Below, piece after piece: positions 51,192-62,725 of a stretch of DNA of 64,000 nt. The notes under the pieces were generated by a model. That model was not told the DNA's origin, did not search any database, and worked only from the letters and a program-made list of their open reading frames with translations. The position numbers were made by a program, and so were the translations under genes. The DNA is taken from the NCBI RefSeq assembly GCF_002017875.1, contig NZ_MUFV01000001.1, positions 2,010,501 through 2,074,500 of the forward strand. The letters are read 5' to 3'. How positions within the stretch are numbered: the first letter of the stretch is position 1; the number at the start of each line of letters is the position of its first letter. The stretch comes from Deinococcus sp. LM3. Its GTDB lineage: Bacteria; Deinococcota; Deinococci; Deinococcales; Deinococcaceae.

Positions 51192-51850
51192 CGGTGGACT
51201 TGAAGGCGCTGAAACGGGAAGCGCGGAAACAGGGCACTTCCGCAGAAAGACTGGCGGAGCTAGTCGCGCTGGGGACGGAATTATCTCGGGAAGTCGCGAG
51301 AGGGCAACATACCCCACCCCAACTGTTGCAGGCGCTGGCAGCTCACCCTGACGCTCTTACTGTGGAGGCTGTAGCCAGCAATCCACATACACCGCCTCAA
51401 ACACTGGAGGCCCTGTCACTAAAAAATACAGCACTTGCCAAAAAAGTCGCTCATAACAAATCCACTCCAGGGCCGACACTGGAGCGACTTGGAAAGAGTC
51501 AGAACGATCAAATCAGAGAGGCGGTCTCCTTCAACCCTTCCGCTCCGCTTCATCTCCTTCTGATTCTGCGTGATGATCCGAACTCGGCGGTCAGTGATCA
51601 TCTACTGCTTCGCAGCATGGGCCTCCTGGACCTCTATGGCAAGACGCAAGATGTTCCCGCTGAAAAACTCGTAAGGGCCATGGCCCTCACCGATCTGATT
51701 CCGGCAGAAGCCGCTGTCCGACTCTCTGAATGTTCAGACCCGCATGTACAGCTCGGCCTGCTTGAAAACATCGATAAAGTCGCCCTTTCCGTCCGGAACG
51801 AAATTAGACAGCGCTTACTCAGTAAGGAGCCCACCCATGACCACCCCTGA
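51188..51850 (+). CDS. Leucine-rich-repeat-variant-like protein, 220 aa
   Basis: Contains repeated short helical units, e.g. HTPPQLLQALAAHPDALTVEAVASNPHTPPQTLEALS, spaced about 24 residues and similar to LRV repeats that fold as a right-handed solenoid. It is noticeably less GC-rich than the flanking genes, with codons such as TTA, ATA and CAA. This suggests a later acquisition into the operon. It overlaps the MoxR gene by 14 nt. Possible role: protein-protein recognition module. Confidence 0.7.
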   Translation: MTVDLKALKREARKQGTSAERLAELVALGTELSREVARGQHTPPQLLQALAAHPDALTVEAVASNPHTPPQTLEALSLKNTALAKKVAHNKSTPGPTLERLGKSQNDQIREAVSFNPSAPLHLLLILRDDPNSAVSDHLLLRSMGLLDLYGKTQDVPAEKLVRAMALTDLIPAEAAVRLSECSDPHVQLGLLENIDKVALSVRNEIRQRLLSKEPTHDHP

Positions 51851-52928
51851 TTCCACCGTCCTCCGTCAGCACGCCGAGCAGGCCTATGCACACGAACTGT
51901 CAGCCCTGGCCGCGCATGACGACCGGCCCCGCCCGCCCCGCTGGAACCTCTCACCGCACGCGGTGCTGACGTACCTGATGGGCGGCACGCTGAAAGACGG
52001 CACCGAGATCACCCCCAAGTACGTCGGGGAACGCCGCCTGATGGAGATCGCCGTTGCCACGCTCGCCACGGACCGCGCCCTGCTGCTGATCGGCGTGCCC
52101 GGCACCGCCAAGAGCTGGGTCAGCGAACACCTCGCCGCCGCGATCAGCGGCACCAGCACCCTGCTCGTGCAGGGCACCGCCGGCACCAGCGAGGAAAGCG
52201 TCCGCTACGGCTGGAACTACGCCCGCCTGCTCGCCGAGGGTCCCAGCGAGGCCGCCCTGGTCGAGAGTCCCATCGTGCGCGCCATGCGCACCGGGAAGAT
52301 CGCCCGCCTGGAAGAACTGACGCGCGTGCAGAGCGACGTGCAGGACACCCTCATCACCATCCTGTCCGAGAAGACGCTGCCCATCCCGGAACTGAACGCC
52401 GAGGTGCAGGCCGTGCAGGGCTTCAACCTGATCGCCACCGCGAACAACCGCGACAAGGGCGTGAACGACCTGAGCAGCGCCCTGAAACGCCGCTTCAACA
52501 CCGTCATCCTCCCCGTTCCCGACAGCCTCGACGACGAGGTCAGCATCGTCACCCGCCGCGTCGCGCAACTCGCCACCAACCTGCACATTCCCGCCCAGCC
52601 GCCCGCGCTGGAGGAAGTCCGCCGGATCGTCACCGTGTTCCGCGAACTGCGCGCCGGAGCCACCGAGGACGGCAAAACGAAACTCAAGAGCCCCAGCGGC
52701 AGCCTCAGCACCGCCGAAGCGATATCCGTCGTCAACCACGGCCTCAGCCTCGCCGCGCACTTCGGGAACGGCCACCTGACCGCCCACGACGTCGCCGCCA
52801 GCCTCGTCGGAGCCGTCGTGAAAGACCCCGTGCAGGACGCCGTCATCTGGCGCGAATACCTCGAAACCGTCGCCAAAAAACGCGACGACTGGAAGGATTT
52901 CTATAAAGCCTGCCGGGCAGTGAGCTGA
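51837..52928 (+). CDS. MoxR-family AAA+ ATPase
   Basis: A 363-aa AAA+ ATPase of the MoxR/RavA clade. Walker A GVPGTAKS is at 86-93. The Walker B strand reads KIARLEELTRV, with Glu where Asp is usual. Sensor 1 is LIATANNRDKGVND, followed by LKRRFNTV (arginine finger region). MoxR ATPases act with VWA-domain partners, here encoded at the end of the operon, as chaperones or activators. The ATG at 51837 is preceded by AAGGAG. The N-terminal 45 residues are an extension outside the AAA core. Confidence 0.92.
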   Translation: MTTPDSTVLRQHAEQAYAHELSALAAHDDRPRPPRWNLSPHAVLTYLMGGTLKDGTEITPKYVGERRLMEIAVATLATDRALLLIGVPGTAKSWVSEHLAAAISGTSTLLVQGTAGTSEESVRYGWNYARLLAEGPSEAALVESPIVRAMRTGKIARLEELTRVQSDVQDTLITILSEKTLPIPELNAEVQAVQGFNLIATANNRDKGVNDLSSALKRRFNTVILPVPDSLDDEVSIVTRRVAQLATNLHIPAQPPALEEVRRIVTVFRELRAGATEDGKTKLKSPSGSLSTAEAISVVNHGLSLAAHFGNGHLTAHDVAASLVGAVVKDPVQDAVIWREYLETVAKKRDDWKDFYKACRAVS

Positions 52929-52930
52929 GC

Positions 52931-54232
52931 ATGGATGCCATCAATGAGTACCTGCGTCTTCTGGAAGCCAGACAAACTCTTGGACAGAAGAGTGTCGCTG
53001 TCGGTGGATTTTCCCAGCTGTCCAGTGAAGAGCAGGCACACCTGGTCAGGCTCCAGCAGACTGCCGATGAAGTTCTGAGGAGCCGCATCCAGACCGATCC
53101 GGAAGCCTCGTTGAGCCTGCTGATGACGCTGCTGGATCGGCGCGACACCCTCGGCGAGCATCGCCGACTGGTGGACTACGTCCCAGCTCACGGACTTCCC
53201 CGCGTGTTCGAGTCCTGCCTCCCTGCACTGGCACTGGATCATAAGGAAGCCGAGGCGGCGGGTCTGTACTTGCATTACCTGACGCTGAACAAGCTTCAGG
53301 ATCAGGCTCCTGAGTTGTTCTACGAACATCTGCCCGTCTTGTTGAGCGAGAAGGACTGGTTGCGACTCGATGCTTGGCGTGGTGTCGGTCTGCGCATGAG
53401 CGGAGAGTTGAGACGCGAGTTCGAGTGTCCCTCGGCGGATCGCGCCTGGACTCAGGGCTGCCTGGAACGATCAGGTGCAGTGGAGAACTACGACTTCTTG
53501 GCGCAGGCGCTCGGCGTGCATCGACTGGACGAGGCTGGAATGGAAATGCAGGATGGGCACTGGCGTGCGCTGTACCCGGACGTCTGTTATCACATCCTGC
53601 CCAGTTCATCTGATTTGCAGACACATAACGTGACCGCTCCAGCTCATATGCATCTGGATGATCTGTCGTGGCGGATTGATGGCGAGGGAATGCAGGCTGA
53701 ATACTGGGGCGCAGAAGGGCCGAAGTGCCCACATTGTGACTACAATCTGCAGCATCTCCTCACTCTCAGGAACCCGGTGCCCGGCGTTGCGCTTCAGACG
53801 CCCATCACCTTCGTGGTCTGCACGTATTGCATGATCGGTGACCGGCCTACGATCTTCGTTCATGATGAACACGGACTGCCTGAACGCCCCGAGTACCACG
53901 GGTTTGGTTTTGACGAGACGCGCGGTTATGACTTCTCAGACCTTGACCGGGAGACCTACAAGTTCCCGCATCAGGGTCTTCCCGTGCAGTTAAAGGCGAC
54001 TCCGCCACGCTGGCTGTTCCAGAACAATTTCAACGACAGTCAGAACCTGAATCGGGTAGGTGGACTACCTTCCTGGTTGCAGGGGCCAGAGTGGGAAACC
54101 TGTCCTAAATGTCAGCAGACCATGCTGTTCGTGTTCCAGCTTCGTGACGGACTGGCCTACACCAATGGCATCATCTACGGATTCTGGTGCGCGTCCTGTC
54201 GGGTTAGCGCCATCCTGAACACCTACACATGA
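52931..54232 (+). CDS. Zinc-ribbon protein with DUF1963-like C-terminus, 433 aa
   Basis: Not confidently assigned. Two pairs of Cys-x2-Cys knuckles (CPHC ... CTYC near 263-302, and CPKC ... CASC near 391-425) suggest two zinc ribbons. The C-terminal part GGLPSWLQGPEW...CPKCQQTMLFVFQLRDG matches the look of DUF1963 proteins. The N-terminal half is helical. Base composition is AT-richer than neighbours, as in the LRV gene. It sits between MoxR (2-nt gap) and the DUF5682-like gene (4-nt overlap). Confidence 0.7.
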   Translation: MDAINEYLRLLEARQTLGQKSVAVGGFSQLSSEEQAHLVRLQQTADEVLRSRIQTDPEASLSLLMTLLDRRDTLGEHRRLVDYVPAHGLPRVFESCLPALALDHKEAEAAGLYLHYLTLNKLQDQAPELFYEHLPVLLSEKDWLRLDAWRGVGLRMSGELRREFECPSADRAWTQGCLERSGAVENYDFLAQALGVHRLDEAGMEMQDGHWRALYPDVCYHILPSSSDLQTHNVTAPAHMHLDDLSWRIDGEGMQAEYWGAEGPKCPHCDYNLQHLLTLRNPVPGVALQTPITFVVCTYCMIGDRPTIFVHDEHGLPERPEYHGFGFDETRGYDFSDLDRETYKFPHQGLPVQLKATPPRWLFQNNFNDSQNLNRVGGLPSWLQGPEWETCPKCQQTMLFVFQLRDGLAYTNGIIYGFWCASCRVSAILNTYT

Positions 54233-56409
54233 GCGTCTCCATTTTCCCCATTCGTCATCACGGCCCCGGCAGTGCGCGGTCGCTGGAGCACGCGCTGTCG
54301 CAGCTCGATCCGGATGTGGTGCTGGTCGAGGGGCCGTCGGATGCGGATTCCGTGCTGCCGTTTCTGGCGCAGGCGGACATGACGCCGCCCGTGGCGCTGC
54401 TGGGCTACGTGAACGACGATCCGGTGCGGGCCTCATTCTGGCCATTTGCGGCGTTCAGTCCGGAGTTCGTGGCGTTCCGCTGGGCGGCGCGTGCGGGGGC
54501 AGTGGCGCGATTCATGGATCTTCCGGCGGCGGTATCGCTGGCAGGCGAGCGTGAAGAGGACGATTCGGACGATCTGCACAGCGATCCGTTGCGGGTGCTG
54601 GCGGAGGCGGCCGGGTACGCGGATTTCGAGCGGTGGTGGGAGACGCTGGTCGAAGCGCGCGGCGACGACTTCGAGGTGTTCGACGCGATCAACGAGGCCA
54701 TGCGGGCGGTGCGCGCGGACGCCCCGGCGGCGTCGGGTCGGGAGGCGCAGCGGGAGGCGTGGATGCGGCAGACGATCCGCGCGGCCGTGAAGGGCGGGGC
54801 GCAGCGGGTGGCGGTGGTGTGTGGGGCGTGGCATGCCCCTGTGCTGGACGTGAACGCCTTCAAGGCGAAGGATGATGCGGCGCTCCTGAAGGGCCTGCCG
54901 AAGGCGAAGGTCACGCTGACCTGGGTGCCGTGGACGCACGGTCGCCTCAGCACGGGCAGCGGGTACGGGGCGGGCGTGCGGTCGCCGGGGTACTACCATC
55001 ATCTGTTCACGACGCGGCGGGACGTGACGGAACGCTGGTTCGCGCGGGTGGCGCGGCTGCTGCGCGAGGAGCGGCTGGAGGCGAGCAGCGCGTCCGTGAT
55101 CGAGGCGACGCGGCTGGCGAACACCCTGGCGGCCCTGCGCGGGCGGGCGCTGCCGGGCCTGGACGAGCTGAACGAGGCGGCCCTGAGCGTGTTCGGGTGG
55201 GATAGCGACCTGCCGTTGCGGCTGATCGAGCGGCAGCTGATCGTGGGCGAGGCGCTGGGCGAGGTGCCGGACGGCGTGCCGACGGTGCCGCTGGCGCAGG
55301 ATCTGGCGCGACTCCAGAAGCGGTTGCGGCTGAAGGTGCAGCCCGAGCAGATCGAGCTGACGCTTGACCTCCGGACGGACAACGATCTGGCGCGCAGCGT
55401 GCTGTTCCACCGCCTGAACCTCCTGGGCGTGCCGTGGGCGCAGGAGCGGTACGCGGGCGGGCGCGGCACCTTCAAGGAGGCGTGGGCGCTGGCTTGGCGG
55501 CCCGAGTTCAGCGTGCGGCTGGTCGAGGCGAGCCGCAGCGGGCAGACCGTGCAGGACGCGGCGACGGCGGTGGCGGTGGATGCCGCCCGGAACGCGGGCA
55601 CGCTGGCGGAACTGACCACGCTGCTGGAGGTGGTGCGTTACGCCGATCTGGAGGGGGCGCTGCCGGTGGCCCTCTCGGCGCTGGACGCGCGGGCGGCCGG
55701 GAACGCGGACGTGAGTGATCTGCTGGGGGCCCTGCCGCCCCTGGCGCGGCTGGCGCGGTACGGCGACGTGCGCGGCCGGGACGGCGAGTCGAACGCCCTG
55801 GCCGGCGCGACCTTCCGCACGCTGCTCACGCGGGCGGGTGTGGGCCTGCCGCTGGCGGCGGTGGGCCTCGCGGACGATGCGGCCGCCACCCTGCGCGGGC
55901 ACGTGCAGGGCGCCGACGCGGCCGTGCGCCTGCTGGACGACCCGGACGCCCTGAGCGGCTGGCACTCGGCCCTGGCCCGCCTCGCGGCGCGGGACGACAC
56001 GCACCCGCTGCCCGGCGGGGACGCGGTGCGCCGGTTGCGGGACGCGGGCCTGCTGGACAGCGCGGAGGTCGAGCGCCGACTGGCCCGCGCCCTGAGCGGA
56101 ACGCCGCCGGAGGTCACGGCCTGGCTGGACGGGTTCCTGGGTGACAGTGGCGCGCTCCTCGTGCATGATCCGGCGCTGCTGGGCCTGCTGGACGGGTGGC
56201 TGACCGGCCTGGACGAATCCGGGTTCACGCAGACGCTCCCGCTGCTGCGGCGGGTGTTCTCGCGGTTCGAGCGGCCGGAACGCCGCGCGATCGGCGAGGC
56301 CCTGCGTGGCGCGGGCGCGTCGGCGCGCGGCCCCCGGCGCGAGGTGAACGGGGAACGGGCGCTACGGGCCGTGCCCGTGGTGCTGCAACTGCTGGGGGTG
56401 AACGCATGA
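54229..56409 (+). CDS. DUF5682-like protein, 726 aa
   Basis: Large cytosolic protein. The N-terminal domain begins IFPIRHHGPGSARSLEHAL and contains VLVEGPSDADSVLPFL and VVCGAWHAPVL. These recall TraB/ChaN-type folds with conserved His and Glu that might bind metal, so an enzymatic role is possible. The rest (about 300-726) is a long helical scaffold. From memory this matches DUF5682, a usual companion of MoxR and VWA genes. The start overlaps the previous stop and the end overlaps the VWA gene (ATGA). Confidence 0.78.
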   Translation: MSVSIFPIRHHGPGSARSLEHALSQLDPDVVLVEGPSDADSVLPFLAQADMTPPVALLGYVNDDPVRASFWPFAAFSPEFVAFRWAARAGAVARFMDLPAAVSLAGEREEDDSDDLHSDPLRVLAEAAGYADFERWWETLVEARGDDFEVFDAINEAMRAVRADAPAASGREAQREAWMRQTIRAAVKGGAQRVAVVCGAWHAPVLDVNAFKAKDDAALLKGLPKAKVTLTWVPWTHGRLSTGSGYGAGVRSPGYYHHLFTTRRDVTERWFARVARLLREERLEASSASVIEATRLANTLAALRGRALPGLDELNEAALSVFGWDSDLPLRLIERQLIVGEALGEVPDGVPTVPLAQDLARLQKRLRLKVQPEQIELTLDLRTDNDLARSVLFHRLNLLGVPWAQERYAGGRGTFKEAWALAWRPEFSVRLVEASRSGQTVQDAATAVAVDAARNAGTLAELTTLLEVVRYADLEGALPVALSALDARAAGNADVSDLLGALPPLARLARYGDVRGRDGESNALAGATFRTLLTRAGVGLPLAAVGLADDAAATLRGHVQGADAAVRLLDDPDALSGWHSALARLAARDDTHPLPGGDAVRRLRDAGLLDSAEVERRLARALSGTPPEVTAWLDGFLGDSGALLVHDPALLGLLDGWLTGLDESGFTQTLPLLRRVFSRFERPERRAIGEALRGAGASARGPRREVNGERALRAVPVVLQLLGVNA

Positions 56410-57587
56410 TGGACGACACGGAACGTCGGCGCCGCTGGCGGCTGGTGCTGGGCGGGGGAGACGCGGACGGCGTGAGTGACTCCGGGGGAACGCCGCTGAA
56501 CCTCTCGGCGCTGGACCGCCGCATGGACAGCGCCCTGGGCGGCCTGTACGACGCGGACGCCGGGCCGCGCCGGGGCGGGCTGGGCGCGAGTGCTCCGGGC
56601 GTCGCGCGCTGGCTGGCGGACCTGCGCGAGTTCTTCCCGGCGGACGTGGTGCGGGTGTTGCAGGCGGACGCCATCGAACGCCTGGACCTTCAGCAACTGC
56701 TGTTCGAACCCGAGATGCTCGACGGCGTCGAGCCGGACGTGAATCTCGTGGGCACCCTCCTGACCCTCAAGGGCGTGATGCCGCAGCGGGCGAAGGACGC
56801 GGCCCGCGCCGTGGTGCGCCGCGTGGTGGACGACCTGACGCGCCGGCTGGAGGAACCCACCCGCGCCGCCGTGACCGGCAGCCTGAGCCGCGCGCAGCGG
56901 AACTTCCGGCCCCGCCCGGCCGAGATCGACTGGGACCGGACCATCCGCGCGAACCTCAAGACCTACCAGCCGGGGAAGAACACCATCATCCCCGAGCGGC
57001 TGATCGGCATGGGCCGCCGGCGCCGCTCGCTGCGGGACATCGTGCTGTGCCTGGATCAGTCGGGCAGCATGGCGAGCAGCGTCGTGTACGCCGGGGTGTT
57101 CGGCGCGGTGCTGGCCAGCCTCCCGGCCGTCAGTACCCGCGTCGTGGTGTTCGACACCGAAGTCGCGGACCTGTCCGAGCACCTGGAGGACCCGGTAGAC
57201 GTGCTGTACGGCATTCAGCTGGGCGGCGGCACCGACATCAACCGGGCGCTCGCGTACTGCCAGGGGGTCATCCAGCGGCCCGAGCAGACCATCCTGGTGC
57301 TGATCAGCGACCTGTACGAGGGTGGCAACGAGCGCGAGATGCTGGCCCGCGCCCGCACCCTGAAGGGCAGCGGCGTGCAGCTGATCGCCCTGCTGGCCCT
57401 CTCGGACGACGGCGCGCCCAGTTACGATCACGGCGTGGCGCGGGCCTTCGCGGAGATGGGCATCCCGGCGTTCGCCTGCACGCCCGACCACTTTCCCGGC
57501 CTGATGGCGGCCGCCATTCGCGGGGATGACGTGGGCAGCTGGGCCGGAACGCAGGGACTTCCGGTCCGGGGCGCCGGCGTAGGTTGA
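56406..57587 (+). CDS. VWA domain-containing protein (CoxE/MoxR partner)
   Basis: A 393-aa protein. The helical N-terminal part (about 1-205) is followed by a von Willebrand A domain with an intact MIDAS: DQSGS at 217-221, the Thr in GGGTDIN and the Asp in LISDLYEGG. Such proteins partner MoxR ATPases in metal-centre insertion or complex remodelling. It ends the operon. No transmembrane helix is present, unlike BatA/BatB, so it acts in the cytosol. Confidence 0.9.
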   Translation: MMDDTERRRRWRLVLGGGDADGVSDSGGTPLNLSALDRRMDSALGGLYDADAGPRRGGLGASAPGVARWLADLREFFPADVVRVLQADAIERLDLQQLLFEPEMLDGVEPDVNLVGTLLTLKGVMPQRAKDAARAVVRRVVDDLTRRLEEPTRAAVTGSLSRAQRNFRPRPAEIDWDRTIRANLKTYQPGKNTIIPERLIGMGRRRRSLRDIVLCLDQSGSMASSVVYAGVFGAVLASLPAVSTRVVVFDTEVADLSEHLEDPVDVLYGIQLGGGTDINRALAYCQGVIQRPEQTILVLISDLYEGGNEREMLARARTLKGSGVQLIALLALSDDGAPSYDHGVARAFAEMGIPAFACTPDHFPGLMAAAIRGDDVGSWAGTQGLPVRGAGVG

Positions 57588-57690
57588 ACGCATGACAGCG
57601 CAGCGTCTGGTGAGCCTACAGCGTCAGCCGGTCCGCGAGGCGCGCCAGGTGGGTCACGCCGCCCGGTGATCCGGATTCCAGAATCGCCAG

Positions 57691-58917
57691 TCAGGGCAGC
57701 CGGGCCGTCCAGCCGTCCGCGTCGGGGTGAACGGTGTCGGCGGGCAGGTCCACGGTCAGGCCGGGCGTGCGGATCTGCCAGCGGCCTCCCTGCACGGTGG
57801 GGTGGGGCAGGCCGCGCAGCGTGACCTCCTGAACGTGTGACAGCGTGGGGCCGCCGGTGCGGGCGGGGTGGCCGAAGGTGCCCAGCTGGTCGTCCGGTCC
57901 GGGGCCGCGCAGTTGAACGTGCCGGGCGTGCAGCAGGTCGCCGCCGGGCAGGACGTGCAGGTTCATGGGATCGAATCCGCAGACGCGCAGCGCGCCGCTC
58001 AGGTGCAGGCGCGGGCCGGGTTGGGCCTCGAAGGTTTCCAGCCGCACCTGAAGCTGCGCGGCGTGGGTGGCGGCCGCCCCCTGCGCGGCGGCGTGCAGGT
58101 CGGCGTGCGGCGCGGCCGGAAGCGGGGGGCCGGTCCGTTCGAGCAGCAGCCCGGCCAGGGGTTGCCCGGTCAGCACGGCCTGCGGCCAACGGCGCTGCGG
58201 GTCGTGGCGGTCCAGCAGGTGGGCCAGGGCGGCGCCGCTGACATATGCCCAGCGGCGTGGCCCCAGGCCCGGAGCGGCGGCCGCTGCCAGCGCCGGGAGC
58301 TGTTGCAGGAAACGGGTTTCCACGTAGGTGGCCAACCCTTCGCGGGTCTCCATCCGTGCCTCGAAGGTGCGCTGCGCGTCGGTCAGCAGGGCGTGGCGCT
58401 GCCCGCGCCAGAACAGGGCCTGCCGGGCCGGGGTGAGCCAGTCGGGTTCGTGCAGGGCGCGGCGCAGGCAGCGGGTCTCCTCGGCGCGGGCGTGCAGGAC
58501 TGGCGTGCAGGCCGGGTAGGTCAGGGCGTCCAGTTCGCTCACCTCCCACGCGACCGAGGGAGTGGCGTGCTGGTAGACGTGAAAGGCCTCGTGGATCAGG
58601 GTGGCAGCCAGCGTCCGGGCGTCCGGTTCTCCCAGGCTGGGCAGCAGCACGCCCGCCGCCCACTGGCCGTTTCCCAGGGGCAACGCCGTGTTGGCGTTCA
58701 GGTCCGGCCAGCGGCCCGGCCAGCCCCAGCCGTCCGGGTGCGCGGTCCAGTCCGGGCCGGCCAGCGGGTCGGGTGGAGGGCCGGTCAGCTGGTGCAGCCA
58801 GGTGTGCGTGCCGTCGAAGGTCAGGAGCGGCGTGCGCTGAGGGCAGAATCCGGGCCACAGGTCCGGGGCCTGCGCGATCAGTGTCAGAGCGGCGGACAGG
58901 GTGGCCGGAGGCTGCAT
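57691..58917 (-). CDS. Putative metallopeptidase with HExxH motif, 408 aa
   Basis: Unrecognised protein with HEAFHVYQH (H109, E110, H113), a gluzincin-like zinc motif. A downstream conserved-looking segment ETREGLATYVETRFL supplies a possible third ligand Glu. The C-terminal third is beta-rich (HLSGALRVCGFDP onward). There is no signal peptide, so it is cytosolic. CACGCT ends 7 nt before the ATG, the leaderless pattern. It is convergent with the VWA operon and not part of it. Confidence 0.72.
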   Translation of the reverse strand: MQPPATLSAALTLIAQAPDLWPGFCPQRTPLLTFDGTHTWLHQLTGPPPDPLAGPDWTAHPDGWGWPGRWPDLNANTALPLGNGQWAAGVLLPSLGEPDARTLAATLIHEAFHVYQHATPSVAWEVSELDALTYPACTPVLHARAEETRCLRRALHEPDWLTPARQALFWRGQRHALLTDAQRTFEARMETREGLATYVETRFLQQLPALAAAAAPGLGPRRWAYVSGAALAHLLDRHDPQRRWPQAVLTGQPLAGLLLERTGPPLPAAPHADLHAAAQGAAATHAAQLQVRLETFEAQPGPRLHLSGALRVCGFDPMNLHVLPGGDLLHARHVQLRGPGPDDQLGTFGHPARTGGPTLSHVQEVTLRGLPHPTVQGGRWQIRTPGLTVDLPADTVHPDADGWTARLP

Positions 58918-59054
58918 GGGCTTCAGCGTGCCATGCCGGCCGGGGGAGGGGAGTGGCAGATGGGCAGCCGGAGCCGGCCCGGTCGGGGTGTCCTGAATAA
59001 CCGAACGACTGCGGTGGGCTGCCTGAGGGGACCGGCAGACCCCGGCGCGGGCGC
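58918..59054. other. Spacer between the metallopeptidase and infA promoter
   Basis: No gene seen. Contains the -10 of the minus-strand metallopeptidase gene. Confidence 0.5.
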
Positions 59055-59084
59055 TTGCTGTTTCGGGGGGACGCATGATACCTT
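59055..59084 (+). promoter_or_regulatory. Promoter of the infA-rplQ (alpha) operon
   Basis: TTGCTG (59055-59060), 18-bp spacer, extended -10 TGA-TACCTT (59079-59084). It resembles the rpsH promoter and is needed because the accessory operon cuts the alpha genes off from spc. Confidence 0.7.
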
Positions 59085-59116
59085 TACGTTTGGCTTGTAT
59101 CAAGCCTGGAGGTTGC

Positions 59117-59374
<258 letters not shown>

Positions 59375-59491
59375 GCCCGAAGGCAGAAGTACCCACAGAT
59401 TCCCCGCCTGCCAGAGGTGGGAGGGGGGTCGAGCGCTGCCAGTCAGCCGCCCACGATGGGGCGCGCCGACGCGGCTGCGCGAGGAGGAAGC

Positions 59492-59605
<114 letters not shown>

Positions 59606-59607
59606 GC

Positions 59608-60387
<780 letters not shown>

Positions 60388-60531
60388 AGCGCACGCGCGC
60401 GCCCACCTGCCCCGCCTCCACCGCTCACCTCACGGTGACGTAAGCCTCACCACAGGCAACGGAGGCGGGCAACAGAGGGCCGCAGACCCGGCCGCACTTC
60501 ACAGAAGTCGCGCCGCAAGGAGAGTTAAGAC

Positions 60532-61152
<621 letters not shown>

Positions 61153-61156
61153 ATCA

Positions 61157-62168
<1,012 letters not shown>

Positions 62169-62195
62169 GCCGACTGATCCCAAAGGAGATACACC

Positions 62196-62546
62196 ATGCG
62201 TCACGGTAAATCCGGTCGCAAGCTCAACCGCAACAGCAGCGCCCGCACCGCCCTGGCCCGCGCCCAGGCGACGGCCCTGCTGCGTGAAGGTCGCATCCAG
62301 ACGACCCTCACCAAGGCCAAGGAGCTTCGCCCCTACGTCGAGAAACTGATCACCACCGCCAAGGGCGGCGACCTGCACGCCCGCCGTCTGGTGGCCCGCG
62401 ACATCCACGACAACGACGTTCTGCGTAAAGTCATGGACGAAGTGGCCCCCAAGTACGCCGAGCGTCCCGGTGGCTACACCCGCATCCTGCGCGTCGGCAC
62501 CCGCCGCGGTGACGGCGTCACCATGGCCCTGATCGAACTCGTCTGA
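62196..62546 (+). CDS. rplQ: 50S ribosomal protein L17
   Basis: A 116-aa protein. [20 protein letters not shown] start and [18 protein letters not shown] end. AAGGAG ribosome site. Last gene of the alpha operon, followed by a terminator. Confidence 0.97.
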   Translation: MRHGKSGRKLNRNSSARTALARAQATALLREGRIQTTLTKAKELRPYVEKLITTAKGGDLHARRLVARDIHDNDVLRKVMDEVAPKYAERPGGYTRILRVGTRRGDGVTMALIELV

Positions 62547-62568
62547 TTCATTGACCTGTCCGAGCGAG

Positions 62569-62599
62569 ACCCCGCCCCCATGGCGGGGTTTCGTGTTTA
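62569..62599 (+). terminator. Terminator of the ribosomal superoperon
   Basis: ACCCCGCC (62569-62576) / GGCGGGGT (62582-62589) followed by TTCGTGTTT. Confidence 0.88.
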
Positions 62600-62668
62600 T
62601 AGTCCGGCCTGCCCAGCGGCGCGGGTTGCAGGGGTTTCCGACCCGGTTGCTCGCGGGAGGCGGGAATG

Positions 62669-62706
62669 GAAGCAGGGCCAGGAAATATACGTCCTGGCCC
62701 TGCTTC
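62669..62706. terminator. Perfect 15-bp hairpin between convergent units
   Basis: GAAGCAGGGCCAGGA (62669-62683) / TCCTGGCCCTGCTTC (62692-62706). No T-run; likely ends the AI-2E gene on the minus strand. Confidence 0.7.
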
Positions 62707-62725
62707 AGTTCGGTCCGCCGGACGG

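Noticed and set aside
53374..53613. Plus-strand 79-codon frame inside the zinc-ribbon gene
   Set aside because: Out-of-frame shadow; the 433-codon frame is continuous and carries paired Cys motifs.
57592..57669. 25-codon frame between the VWA and metallopeptidase genes, and on the minus strand a 24-residue IclR-like fragment (LAILESGSPGGVTHLARL)
   Set aside because: Too short and without start signals; the resemblance to a helix-turn-helix N-terminus is suggestive but not enough to call a pseudogene.
59075..59116. Upstream ATG for infA at 59075
   Set aside because: It lies within the -10 box of the predicted promoter and would add 14 non-conserved residues; GTG 59117 with GGAGG fits better.
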